Assembly: GCA_900642245.1 (NCBI GenBank)
Contig: CAAAJI010000123.1
Coordinates: forward strand, 46,064-110,063
DNA from: Fragilaria radians
Taxonomy: Eukaryota > Bacillariophyta > Fragilariophyceae > Fragilariales > Fragilariaceae
Direction: 5' to 3'
Length of the DNA: 64,000 bases
Shown one piece after another: positions 36,828 through 47,964 of the stretch. Positions within the stretch are counted from its first letter, which is position 1. Each line of letters begins with the position of its first letter. The translations under genes were made by a program, and so were the position numbers. The notes under the pieces were generated by a model. The model was given only the letters and a program-made list of their open reading frames with translations. It ran no database searches and was not told the origin of the DNA.

Positions 36828-37660
36828 TTACTTACAATACTTGCAAATAACTTCAATTTTCATCTCCTCAACTTGCCTTGGCTTACACTGACTCACTTTG
36901 TGTCCTAGCTTTCCACAAGTGCAACATATTCCTTTGAAATGCTCTATAAACAAAGCCCTTTCGTCAATAGAGCCTTTCAATTTTTCGGAATCAGTCTTAG
37001 ATGTCATCCCTTCAAATCTCAGAGTCAGCTCTTCCTTTAATTCTTCAATAGTTAATGTGTTGTATACATCAACTATGTGTTTTTCCAAAAGAAGCATCTG
37101 CAACTCATATTATTCCATCAAACTGTTCAAGGTTTGAATCATTAATTGTTCATTGGTACCATCACTTCTAACTTGATACGGAGATCTTCCAATTTTGTAA
37201 TCCAAGCGTCTGGATCTTCATCTTTACTCAACATGCTTTCTCTAAATATTCTTTCTGTTTTAGCCAACGACGATGCCGAGTTGGGATCATATTTCTTTTT
37301 CAACTTTTTCCATGCCAAAGCAGCATTACCATCTTCATATTACTTGGTTTGCAACCCTTGACAATCCCTGAGGCAATCTTTCTTGCACTACTGGTGGCAT
37401 CAGTTGAAAAAATCAACTCCGAAAAAGCCATTTCATTCAAATCAATTACGCCATACGTTTTCCTTCCTCTGTTCCTTCATCCATATGGTCTTGCGTCCTT
37501 GGAAAATTTCCACTCTACCCAACAAAATGTCTTTTATGCCTGATTGCTTGGCCTTAGCTTGAAACTTCTCACTCCAAATGGGCCAATCTTCTTTCTTCCC
37601 AGAAAAGTTCAATACACCAATAGTACTGAAATCTGTCATCTTCAAGATGCAACTAAACAA
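36828..37660 (-). pseudogene. Copia Gag remnant with CCHC zinc knuckle
   Basis: Three open pieces (37660-37442, about 37260-37140, 37103-36828) together cover a copia-type Gag. It has an N-terminal NFSGKKEDWPIWSEKFQAK, a middle DAWITKLEDL and a C-terminal knuckle. A second incomplete Cys pair (CKYCK) follows just before a stop. Frameshifts separate the pieces. Confidence 0.75.
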
Positions 37661-38112
37661 AGCTTAAATTAAAAGCTTTTTAACTTAACAAAAGTGACAA
37701 TAAGTACAAAAGAAGAGGACTCCTAATGTATACCTTACGTTTAAACGTGTTAGAGAACCTCTTCAACACTAAATTGTAATCACTAAAATATTGATTAAAA
37801 CTATCGCTAAATTTGAATTCTTTCTTCTATGCATTGCTAAATCACTCACTAAACGCTTTACTTCCTCTGCTCCTGGGTCTGGGGTCCTTAGAATCTCCAC
37901 TCTACCCAACAAATGTCTTTTATAATTGATTGCTTGACCTTGGCTTGGAACTTCTCACTCTGAGTGTGACAATCTTCTTTCTTCCCGGAAAAGTTCAATA
38001 CAGCAATCATACTGAAATCTGTCATCTTCAAGATGTAACTAAAGATGAGGACTGATAATTTATATCTTACGCTTAACGTGTTAGAAAACCTCTTCAACAC
38101 TAATTTGTACCT
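37495..38112 (-). repeat. Tandem duplication of the copia 5' leader and Gag start
   Basis: The block 37495-37780 recurs, diverged and slightly shorter, at 37886-38112. Both carry the Gag start (KMTDFS then VLNFSGKKED) and the upstream sequence coding KRFSNTL. Copy 2 (DFSMIAVLNFSGKKED) lacks the rest of Gag. This suggests either a local duplication or two nested insertions of related elements. Confidence 0.75.
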
Positions 38113-38731
38113 TCGTGAATGTGATGTTGATGAATCTATTGATCGTGCTATACTCAACAAACTTTTAGGCTTATCAAGAGAAAAGTCAGGAATATGCCGT
38201 TCATTTTGAAGCTAAATCTGCTTCCAGAAAGAAGTCTTTGGCGTTTCTTTTCGAAAAAATTAATGTAACCAACTAGCACTTGAGGCTTGCAGGACTGAAA
38301 AATCTAGCAGCAATAAAGCCGGCAAAGACATCTCGGCCAACTTCAGAGTTAGTAGTGAGAGGCACTGTTTATCATGAGTTGTAATTTTCAGAGCAATAGC
38401 TGGTACTAAGCGTCTTGATGATCTGTTGATGTTATGAATTAAAACTTTCAACAATGATATTCTTAAAAAAGAAATGGTTCTAGCAAGGCTCAGGTATGAT
38501 AGTAAATGAATATCGAAGTTCCATGCAGAAAAATCAAGTATCTGGGTCATTGGACTACTATAAAAAGTATTGAACCAGTTTATAAGAAGCTTCAAGCCAC
38601 CCTTGAGATCAAGGATCCAAAATCTTAAAAGAAACTAAGCCAGTTTAGGTAAAGTCACATACTATTCCAACATTGACTAGTCGCACATCAAGCCAAGTCA
38701 AGTTTGAATAGCATCCAACCAGTAAATATGA

Positions 38732-39130
38732 TTTGAAAAATTCAAGAAAGTTATTGGAATTGATGAACCTTTAGCCTACCTAGATTTCAGCAAGCCTTTT
38801 CAAACTTTTTCCGATACGATTGATAATCACCTTGGTGCAGTAATTATGTTTGACGACTATGGCATTGAAGCCAAAGAAGCACAGTCAAATCCCTTATGAA
38901 TACAAGGTCAGAGACCAAGTGTGATTAGAAACATCCAGGAGTCTTCGGAATTTTTCCACACCTTCCACTGGACCATCCCGTAACAAATGTGACTAAAATG
39001 GAAGAATTTAAAATCAAAAAGGAATTACATCTGAGAGGATGAATATTGGCATGATCTCTTCATTCAAATGAATCCGGATTTGAGTGTGATCTTGGGGGCA
39101 AATGACATAATTTGATGTACAAATTAAGAA
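38732..39130 (+). mobile_element. Ty3/gypsy polyprotein scrap (RNase H and C-terminus)
   Basis: A frame from 38732 reads EPLAYLDFSKPFQTFSDTID then NHLGAVIMFDD, matching the start of the gypsy RNase H domain (L-x-Y-x-DFSKPF-x-x-x-x-D-A-S-D-x-x-LGAV). Further on, 38890-39060 gives YKVRDQV then PVTNV and, in other frames, SERMNI, which fit the end of the integrase region. The pieces are close together with most of pol missing, so this is a deletion relic. Orientation is opposite to the adjacent copia element. Confidence 0.65.
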
Positions 39131-39952
39131 AGACAATACCTAATTCAAAAGGTGATGAGCAATATTCAGTCTATGAATATAATTTTTAGGCAATGAATTT
39201 ATATGTGCGCCGGTATTGGACATGTCCATTACTGAAAATAAACGGAAACATGGAGGATTAGGATATTAATCGTATTTCAAATATCTTACCGACTAGTAAC
39301 AATTAAAGTGCCCCTCTAGGGGTTTAGTTATGAATGCATATTGTTTGTAAATGGAAACTGTGTGTAATGCTTTACAATACCCCTCTAAAGATTGATTTGG
39401 AAGTTGCCATATTTCAAATAATTTGAATAATGTTATACTCTTCAAAAGAGTTGAGTATACAAAAGGGTCAAGGGGATTTAAAACACTCTCAATCGGATAA
39501 TTATTTCACATTACATCTATTCATCACTTAACATCTAGGTATCATATAAAAGTTGCCCAGATATCTGATTGATAAGCTTCATCATAGTCATAAGTGACAA
39601 CAAAGCTCAACAAGAGTCTCATGGCGCTTTGTAAAAGTTGCTTTGGAAAGCTAATGAATAATGTTTCTTATTTGTAACGATGCACTTTTCTCCTGATTTT
39701 CAAACTATAAATTAGTGTACATGTTTAATAGTGAAGAATACCTCCAAAATATAGCATGTACCTTCCGAATAAAGTTTTCGGGGTATTCTACCAGGATGTG
39801 TACACACATAGAAAAGGAATGTATTGACTTCCATTTACATTGGGTCTTACTTCTGGTGGTGTCCTCGTGGAACATTTTCCAATATCAGAAGTTCAAGACT
39901 AGCCTTAAATATCTCCGTTCTTTGTGGCACGCATTAATCATTGACACTTGTC

Positions 39953-41914
39953 ATGATTCAAATTTTCGTTGTTGCATCAATTCTGGAACAGAACTCCAGT
40001 GCTGCTAGGTTGGTCATAAGATTTCCCGTTTCATGTTGTTTCACTGTATCCTCTGTTGACCTTTCACTAATGCTTAGCAGATTAACATGCTTTCTAATAT
40101 TGATAATTTCTATCGAGATGCTAGTCATGTACAGTGCGTCAATGGCGAGGTGGAAAGTTGATCAAGTTCCAATTCACCTTACCCTCAAAAGACAAGAAAG
40201 CCAAAGACCTCATCTTTTGATGAATTCTCTCGGACGCAATCGAAAGAATTCTTCTGCTCATGTTTTGTTTCGGCCTTTTGAGGGCAATCCGAAGTATCAT
40301 AATACAAGCGTACATGGCGAGTTTTTGCCTGGGTCATATTTCAATAATACTCTATTCCTTCATGGCTTACGACTCACCGCGAGCTACGATAAAAGTGATT
40401 CTGAAGTACATGTAGACCTGTTTGGCTTCCCAGGTGATTTTGTTGGTAAAAAAGAGAACACGCATTGCGACGTACATTCTTTGCCTAAACAATTGAATCT
40501 TACCAATTATGACACATTTCAAAAAGGAGAAATAGTTCTATATTGTCAGCTAGAGTGTGGTGATATGGGTATTTCTCTTGGTGATTGTGGTGTGCCTATT
40601 CCGATGACTTTTATTCCCCTTGTATCGGCAGACAAAAATCAGCAGAATAATTCTTTGATTTGGCGATGCAATGTCACAAAATACCTTGAAAAGAAGTTAC
40701 TTCTTGAAAAATCTTTGATTCAACATCATCAATATTCCGTCCGAGTGACTATTTATTTAAGCCGTAACGGCTTAGATGAGCGACCTCCTACAATTCATCA
40801 GGTTACTCAAATTGATATTCCATTGCATACTAGTGTTGCTGGACATGGTGGACCTCAAATTCGGGCCCATAGCAATGGTTACTTTTCAACAATTCAACAG
40901 AAATCGCATTATCGAGTAGGGATGTGTTTGATTATTTACGAATTTCGTGCGATAAAATACATCCCTGAGTTTCTACAACATCATAAAAATGTCGGAATTG
41001 ACCACTTTGTGATTGGTGTCAACGGAACTTTGGGATCTGACTTGGTATCTGATCTTGAAAAATCACTTCAATCATACATCGACGAAGAGATCGTTGAATT
41101 GCAAGCTGTAGGATTAAGCGATTATTTTCAATGTCGCTCGCACATCATTCAACTCCAATTTTATCATCAATGTCTCTACAATTTTAAGGCCCTTACTAAA
41201 TACGTCGTTAACTTTGACGTAGATGAGTATTGGATTCCACCGGAGAGGTTAGAAGTTTCTGGATACAATAACTTCACGTTGCACCGCTTTGGGGTAGATA
41301 AAAACGCAAGTAAAACGGGCAATTATGGAGTGAACAGTTCTAATCTTTCTATGCAGCGATTCATCACCCAATCTAGGTTATCAAGTTTTCCAACTTTTGT
41401 CACCACGGACAAGATTTGGAAAGATAGTAACTATTCCGCATCAATCAGCATTTCTGATTCAATTCAAGCGATTGATGAATATCACAAACAACAAGGTTGC
41501 TTTGATAAATGGTGTTATCACGTGCTTCCATCGTACTCGGTATCATTTAAATCGAACATGGACAAATTCAGAACCAAGTTAGTTGCTAACGACTGCCAAT
41601 ACAGAGAGCATCGAAGTAATCTTGAATACCGAAAGTTAATCATACAAACTCGTTTCGCTATGATGAGCGGTATTCATGATGCAGGGAGCTGTAAGTTCCC
41701 CGGAAGTGAGCAATATGTCGCGTATGGTAGTAGCATCGCTTGCTTTCCTGCATGTTGGACAAATGGTGAGTTTGGTAGCATGCATCACTTTAAAAATTTG
41801 CTAGCTGTCCGTGCGAATATTAAGATGGATGGCGCTCAAATTGATGAATATGTTTCACGATTTGGCAGTACTGTAATTAAGCAGATGAAGAGGAGAAAAC
41901 GCACTTTTCGATAG
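39953..41914 (+). CDS. Glycosyltransferase family 92-like type II membrane protein
   Basis: Single exon, 653 aa from the ATG at 39953. An in-frame ATG at 40070 gives 614 aa and leaves a very short cytosolic tail before the membrane anchor (CFLILIISIEMLVMY), the typical Golgi type II layout, so either start is possible. A luminal region with many N-x-S/T sites follows. The GT92 (former DUF23) core begins about residue 322 with VGMCLIIYEFRAIKYIPEFL, continues with HFVIGVNGT, and has the acidic motif NFDVDEYW (about 420-427) that corresponds to the metal-binding DxD region. Known GT92 members add galactose to glycans (for example GALT-1 in nematodes); substrate here is unknown. The C-terminus is basic (KQMKRRKRTFR). 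Confidence 0.85.
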   Translation: MIQIFVVASILEQNSSAARLVIRFPVSCCFTVSSVDLSLMLSRLTCFLILIISIEMLVMYSASMARWKVDQVPIHLTLKRQESQRPHLLMNSLGRNRKNSSAHVLFRPFEGNPKYHNTSVHGEFLPGSYFNNTLFLHGLRLTASYDKSDSEVHVDLFGFPGDFVGKKENTHCDVHSLPKQLNLTNYDTFQKGEIVLYCQLECGDMGISLGDCGVPIPMTFIPLVSADKNQQNNSLIWRCNVTKYLEKKLLLEKSLIQHHQYSVRVTIYLSRNGLDERPPTIHQVTQIDIPLHTSVAGHGGPQIRAHSNGYFSTIQQKSHYRVGMCLIIYEFRAIKYIPEFLQHHKNVGIDHFVIGVNGTLGSDLVSDLEKSLQSYIDEEIVELQAVGLSDYFQCRSHIIQLQFYHQCLYNFKALTKYVVNFDVDEYWIPPERLEVSGYNNFTLHRFGVDKNASKTGNYGVNSSNLSMQRFITQSRLSSFPTFVTTDKIWKDSNYSASISISDSIQAIDEYHKQQGCFDKWCYHVLPSYSVSFKSNMDKFRTKLVANDCQYREHRSNLEYRKLIIQTRFAMMSGIHDAGSCKFPGSEQYVAYGSSIACFPACWTNGEFGSMHHFKNLLAVRANIKMDGAQIDEYVSRFGSTVIKQMKRRKRTFR

Positions 41915-44896
41915 GATTCCGTTTATCCTTTCTAAATTGATGTGTACACGCTTTATTGAAATCATCAGAGTTCTCTCAAGCTTCGCAAGCCGAAAATTTA
42001 TAAAATGTATGATGATGGGCTGATACAGTTCATCCTCGTCATTGTCCTCGAATCCAAACTTCAGCTCCACTGAACCAGTCGAGGCTTCCAAACTAAGAAG
42101 GATAGGGCAAATTTAATGCTGCTAAAATGTTTTGACTTTACATAGGCAACTGTCGTTGTGTGTTATTGAATAGAAGCCACTATTAAATGCATTTTGTTAG
42201 TTCTGGCAATCAGTAGGAAAATCTAATTTTATGACAAAAAATATATTTCTATTGACTTTATGGGGAAAACACAAGCTGTTAACACCGATTTTGTTTATAA
42301 AGATGCTCTTACTTGACTTTCCCCTAATAATGCAATTCCTAAAGATTGGATTTACAAGTAACCTATGATCATGCCCTTGGCTATATTTTGATAATATGTT
42401 GCCTAGTACAATAACTGATGTTTGAAGGATTTAGGTTTTCTCAATTCACATAACTATACACTCTCAATTAGCACAAGATCACAGAAATATATGTAGCTCA
42501 TTTTAAATTAAACTTTCTATACATGGGATAATGGTAATCAATCCATGAACAAAATTATCTCTCTGTCAAAGATGCACGTGGGGTAACCTGGTCAGAATAA
42601 CGCAAAACTGGCAATTTTTGAAACAGAAAATCAGGGCTGGGTCCGAGATCAGAAGTATCTGCTCCAAGAGCACTTTCAATCGGTCACGCGAACCTTCAAA
42701 ACATGTTATTCTCATTGAAGTTTTGACATAAACAATAATTGACGGTTGAAGTAGGAATTCTTCAAGATTTTGAAATTGTTCAGTTTGTGCGCGAAATGTT
42801 TACAAAGCTCTTAAATTGAATTGATCCATCTAATCAACCATTAGTCAGGATTCCGACTATTGGGAAACAGCTTTCCACAGTTCTTGCCTTCTTTCTTTTC
42901 ATTTGATGTACTTGATGAGTAAATATTGATCTTCAATAATTTGTGTAGTACCCAGAAATGCCATGAGGTGTCGTAAACTCAAGTTTGTATTGGATGGAAC
43001 ACAGTTCATGGGACAAAGAAAGTGAGAGGGAGGCATACTTCTTCTTTGTAACATGTAAATTATATCCTTTAAGTGAGCTTAAGGCCAATTTACAAATAAA
43101 ACCAGTTCTTTGAAGATCAAGGTAGTGTACATGCGGGAGTTTGATGATGCTTTGTTCAGATTTAGAGAGATTTATATTTCATTCTTCTTCTGCCGTAGCT
43201 AAACATTTCTTTCCTTGGGATAATCAAATGTCAAGCCGTATTCTACAAGGGGTAAAGGCCAACGTAAAACAGTGTAGGATGCTAATAAACCATTGACGGC
43301 GTTTGTCTTTTGGTCTGTACAGAATTTAACCCAAAAGATGTTTTGTATGCTTTGCTGATTCCAATGGATGATAGAGAACTTTTTTTGTAGTGTTATTGCG
43401 TTAAGTTCATGCCAAAAAGAATATGGGATGTTATTTTTTATATCTGCTGTACCCAGCTGATGTTCTAAATTTGAAAAAATGTATTGTATTTCAGGTATAG
43501 CAATAGTATCTCACTTCCAAAAGCATTCTTTAACTTCAATAAGCCCTCTCCTGAGACTGTATATCTTGCAAGAAGATTTCCATTTCAAGTAGCATAGATA
43601 GAAGTTGATTTTCCACTAGGTTGAGACTCTCATATGACTTGATGATTTTAACTAAGATTCGCTCATGTTATACATCTAGAATCTTTCAAGGAATATGATA
43701 CTTGTCTAAATTCCTTTTTCAGTTGCAGTCAACTCCACCTCTATAAGTGTCTTTTGAGTTCCTTAGGGAATAGCGTTGATGGTTCAGGTGCTAATTTTGG
43801 AATATAAATGTTAATTATCTGTTTCCCCGAGAATCCATTGGCCAATTGTCATGTCATAAGCTGGATTACTGAGCATTGCCATACAAGTAAAAAACCTAGA
43901 TATGTGTTTCTTACAATCGAATTCTGCGGGTGAAAAGGTCAAAGACCAATCTTTATACTAGTAACAACTTTCTAAATGGTTATGTTACTTTTTCCATCAT
44001 TGGTGAGTTGTTGACCAATCATTACTAGTTCTTTCTTTAGATACAACTTTCTTGCCAGCTTAGATTTGAAACAGCAACAGATATTTTAAGAAGTAACAAT
44101 GTATACTTCCTCTTCAATTTTACTGGTGGTTAAATTAGTCTCAATAGAGAGGAGAGATTAAAACTTCCTTTCCGTGGTATTTGCAATTTTCAATGGCTTT
44201 TTTTATGATAAAATCTACATGGGTGGCAAAGGTAAAAATCGTTTGGATAAATTATTTACGGGAATAAGTTTGGGCGGATAGTGAGCTCAATATCCTGTTT
44301 TCCTACATTCTTTTTGTGATTAAATTCGTGGAATCATCGTTGATATGTCGATTTTCTCCATAATTCGAGCAAATTGAGTTTGTAATTCAAGAAATTCATT
44401 ATCCAAGGGTAGCTAGGTAAATCACTTTTCTGAAAAATGCCCAAGATCTTTCTTTTCAAGGGAGCACAAGCACACGGTAAGCTATGCATCGAAACTCAAG
44501 CCGATTTTGATGACAATCATCATCAACATTGACAATGTGAGAGGCAAAATGATATGCATGCCAATTATCGGAGCGACAATTTCTCAAAACGATGAACAAT
44601 ATCCGACATTCATCAAGAAGATCAGCGGAGAGAAAAAATCAGCGTTACCCTAACGAAAGACGTGACCTACAACTGTCAGAGGAGGATTGACACAAAGAGT
44701 TCATTGTACATGAAGCTAACTATTTTCAGTTTTCCATTTCCTTAAATTGGCTAAGTCTTCGACTAGAAATCTGCGCACCAATTACTTGTAAAACATTTGT
44801 TATCCTTCTGCTTGACATGTATTTTGATTACATCCAACTCATAACGTTTCAATAAAATATCCATTCATCGTAGGACATGATACAACAATAAAGAAT
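41915..44896. other. Gene-poor stretch with unassigned decayed reading frames
   Basis: About 3 kb. No intact gene. 42930-43985 on the minus strand carries protein-like fragments described separately. 44437-44532 on the plus strand could encode a 31-residue peptide (MPKIFLFKGAQAHGK...) but nothing supports it. Confidence 0.5.
42930..43985 (-). pseudogene. Unassigned decayed coding region
   Basis: Successive minus-strand segments look protein-like but are broken by stops. They include WSLTFSPAEFDCKKHISRFF and AYDMTIGQWILGETDN (about 43960-43820), TQKTLIEVELTATEKG (about 43770), SASYTVLRWPLPL-type text with FWVKFCTDQKTNAVNG (about 43330-43210), and LPHVHYLDLQRTGFICKLAL (about 43140). I do not recognise a family. 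A dead transposon protein or host pseudogene are both possible. Confidence 0.3.
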
Positions 44897-45491
44897 TTAG
44901 AGTTCATCAGATCTTCTACGATGCTCTAGACGGCGTTTTTCACGAAGAACCATTCGATCGATTTCCTGTTGTAAAGCCAAAAAGCTTGAAGTGAGTCACG
45001 CATGTCCTGTTAGATGGAAGAAATCTCAAGGTAAGAAACGTACAGAATCATCCAATGCTCCCATTCTCTCAAGCTTTTTTTCCATAACGCTAATACGCTT
45101 CTTCGTTCGTTCATGATCCTGAATTACAATGACGACGTTAAACTCTCATTTCACATCAAAGTGTTATTTCAATTGGGAGGAATAACATACCTCGTCGTCG
45201 TCAAAAACTTGTTCTCCCGCCAAATGTCGAGCAACCTTATCCTTTGATTCAGCAATCATTTTTTCTAACATCATCCTCCGGCGCTCCATGTTACGCACAA
45301 TATCATCTCTCTGCCGTGAAAAGCGCGATTAAGCCAATACAATAAACTGATAAGAGAAGGAAGACAACAAAGCTTACAGTTACTCTTGAGTCATCACCAT
45401 AGCGCCGACTTATCCTTTCCCTTCTTTCACTATCAGCGTGCACACTGAGGAAAGCAGAAATTAGAATGAAAATGATAACAAAGCACTTCAT
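44897..45491 (-). CDS. Small predicted ER-lumen coiled-coil protein ending in SDEL, four exons
   Basis: Exons are 45491-45378, 45310-45191, 45118-45044 and 44965-44897, giving 125 aa. All three introns (67, 72, 78 nt) are phase 0 with GT-AG ends; the joins produce one continuous charged protein. The N-terminus MKCFVIIFILISAFLSVHA is a clear signal peptide. The rest is almost entirely charged and helix-prone, Arg/Glu/Lys/Met-rich (for example NMERRRMMLEKMIAESKDK, RISVMEKKLERMGALDDS), so a coiled coil is likely. It ends RRRSDEL, a C-terminal tetrapeptide of the K/H/SDEL type that returns proteins to the ER. No enzymatic motif. The exon pattern makes it invisible as a single open frame. Function unknown; ER retention is inferred. 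Confidence 0.8.
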
Positions 45492-47964
45492 GACAGGTTT
45501 TTCTAATGAATTTTTGAAAAGAAGTCATAATCCTAACAGTCCTTTTCTTATTACGAGTCAGCTTGCTAGCCAAAACATAAGATATGTTTTGATACAGTAA
45601 TCCACTAAGGAAAATACTGTATTTATTTTTTGAATTGCAACTCATCAATGTAAAAATGGAGCTATATTGTGGATTTGTGAAATGAATGTTGCTGAAGCCA
45701 AAACCAAATTGAGATTTAAATTATTCAATTTGGCTAATTAATAAATATTGCATCTTTTGTTGATTGATACAAAAATGCATGAATGCATGTATATATGTAG
45801 CAAATCTCATCTCAATACAGCTGCGGTCCAAGTTCAAATATAGTCTCAAGAATTCTGCTTTACATGCTGCATTACATACTTTACATCTTTTTCACGGAAT
45901 ATGGGTTTCTTTGTTTATAGTTTACAACGAGAAGTCTCAATATGAACTTGGAAAGGAACTATGCTTTGCAACACAATACGAGTTTTGCCACTGAGGGTAA
46001 GCAAAAAATATCATTATTCCGTTAGTAATCTTTTTTCCAGCGATTCTCGTTTTTTTCGTTAATAACTGTCGAACAAACACAAAGCAATTGTAAGGGATAT
46101 TGGGCACTCGACTTCTCGAAGGCGTTTCGAAACATGTGCTCCAATCGTTCGAGAATTCAGTAATAATACCCACTTTTTCATGATGTAACTGGCGATCAAA
46201 GTAACATAGAGTGAGTAAGTGGCATTGTTGTCGGCCGACGGCCAGAATGGATATGAAAGGTTTTGTAGTTGTAGTTGGAGCTAGCTTTGCTGTTCAGATT
46301 AAATTATTTAACTGAACATCACAGTACACAATTCAGAATATCTCCTCTTTCTATTTCCGGTTGCAATTTCCAACGATAATATTGACATGGACTTTACACG
46401 GTTGCGGACAGATCGTACCTGAAGCTTTTTAGTAGTGCGATGTGAAAAAGCTCTGATCCTTGTCGTCTGGCAGCTGAACATTGATACTGTTAGTCACACT
46501 TCCATTAAAGAAAAGCAAACAGGAGTCCAAAATCACTGGAAAACAATCTTATTAAACAACATAACATCATGCTCATCTTAGAGTGTGGTAACAATTGAAT
46601 TTCTTTTGTCAGAATCAAAGACCACATGTGAAGTTTTCATACTCCGCCACATCATCAGTTGGGTTGACACCAATAATCGTATGGTAGTAGCAAGGGTTAT
46701 CATATAAAATCTTTAAATCACATACTTAGCAAATCAAACTCAATGGATCCAACATTCACGAATCCTGAATATTCACAGAACTCTTTAAATGAATTCCCTT
46801 AGCATCTCCCTACAGGCAGAAAAAAATATTTTAAGGCTGCATCTCTCTCCCGTACATCCCTTAGCGAGCTTCCATGTAAGAATTGAAACCAAAGTCACAA
46901 ATTTGAATTTTCTTCAAATATAAGGAATTAAGAAAAAGGTCAAGGAAATGGAAAATTTTGATTGAAAACTTCATCAACCTTGAAACGGGTCCTTTGCGGT
47001 TGGCAATTGACAGCGTACTTTTAAAATAGAAACTATCTTTGATAGATAAAATATGAATTCTATCAACAGCATTAACCTTCAAAATGCAAACAATCCAAAG
47101 GATTTCGCCATAAGCATCAAATTATCTAACAAGTCTGTTTCAAATATGTTCTTCTGCATCAGCGTTAGTTGCAAAGTGTTATCCCTTTACATATGTGTCT
47201 CGATTTGTTTCCATCGGCATATGGTTGGCCCCTGATCACACCCTTCACAAAGGAAATTGTGCGTTAACTAGAAATTATGCTCCTTTATTGTTACTCGAGT
47301 ACTTTGACCTAGACCCTAGAAGGCTTCAAAATTTAATATTGACCATGTCATTGAAATCAAGAAGGAGATAAACCATGACTCACCAGGATGTATTGGGCCT
47401 GCTTGATGAATTTTTTTCCTGTGTTGATTCACAACAATTGATGCTTCATAAGCCATGCCAATATGCTTCCATAGAAAGCCAACAAGTATTCATCAAATTT
47501 TGTCATTTTGTTTTCATGTCACACACCAAATTTTGCTGGCACCTGAGATGTCCTGTTACGCAATGCATTTTCTAAACAATTGAGAAGTCTAACATTTGAA
47601 CAAAATGGCTTGCACAACTAAAGCAAGCTGATGAGTACCACACCAAATTCAATAAAAGCATTCCAAGCAAACATGGTCTAGAAGCCTAGCAGTGCCTTGA
47701 TGTTGTCATGCTCTGTCCATTGACACACTAATCATTTCCAATTTGAGCAAATTACATCGAGACATTTTCTGTTGGGTAAGAACACATTTTCTCTCATGCG
47801 GCTCACATTCATATGTGATGCAACAAGATGAACATTGAACAGCTGACAAGACACTATCAAAAACCGGTAGATTAAAGGCTATATTTTTTACCAGAATGAA
47901 GCCATTAGGGTTTGAGTTGCACTTGACTTTTGTCATACGCCAATAGCAAAAATTGTTGTCATCA
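45492..47964. other. Intergenic stretch
   Basis: Holds the divergent upstream regions of the SDEL gene (minus) and the CDP-alcohol phosphotransferase (plus). Short open frames at 45937-46173 and 47375-47575 have no recognisable motif. Nothing else supported. Confidence 0.5.

Larger units (their letters stand above)
34080..38160 (-). mobile_element. Degenerate Ty1/copia retrotransposon
   Basis: Gag, protease, integrase and RT parts occur in the copia order along the minus strand, all broken by stops and shifts. Gag begins KMTDFSTIGVLNFSGKKEDW near 37640, continues with EDPDAWITKLEDLRIKLE (about 37200) and ends with the CCHC knuckle CCTCGKLGHKVSQC (about 36940-36900). A protease-like stretch lies at 36433-36672. 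Integrase pieces are at 35998-36279 (LREILGHCGEASARLNGK, CEPCAIGKARQKN) and 35365-35616 (CMFVGYGIDYASDVYRFLNP). RT spans about 35380-34200: NHVCVKNKWMF, then a decayed K-x-x-YGL-x-QS-x-x-W-like block, and RSGEGMLLYLIKYSRPDIAN. I could not identify a matching LTR pair. Order and domains make Ty1/copia secure; activity is excluded. Confidence 0.88.
33190..39952. other. Transposon-rich intergenic region
   Basis: 33190-34080 shows nothing recognisable beyond AT-rich sequence and the ValRS 3' end. 34080-38160 is a dead Ty1/copia element, 38732-39130 a Ty3/gypsy scrap. 39150-39952 holds no gene I can support. Confidence 0.6.

Noticed and set aside
33500..38300. LTR pair for the copia element
   Set aside because: I compared the sequence flanking the Gag and RNase H ends by eye and found no convincing long direct repeat; only the duplicated Gag leader is seen.
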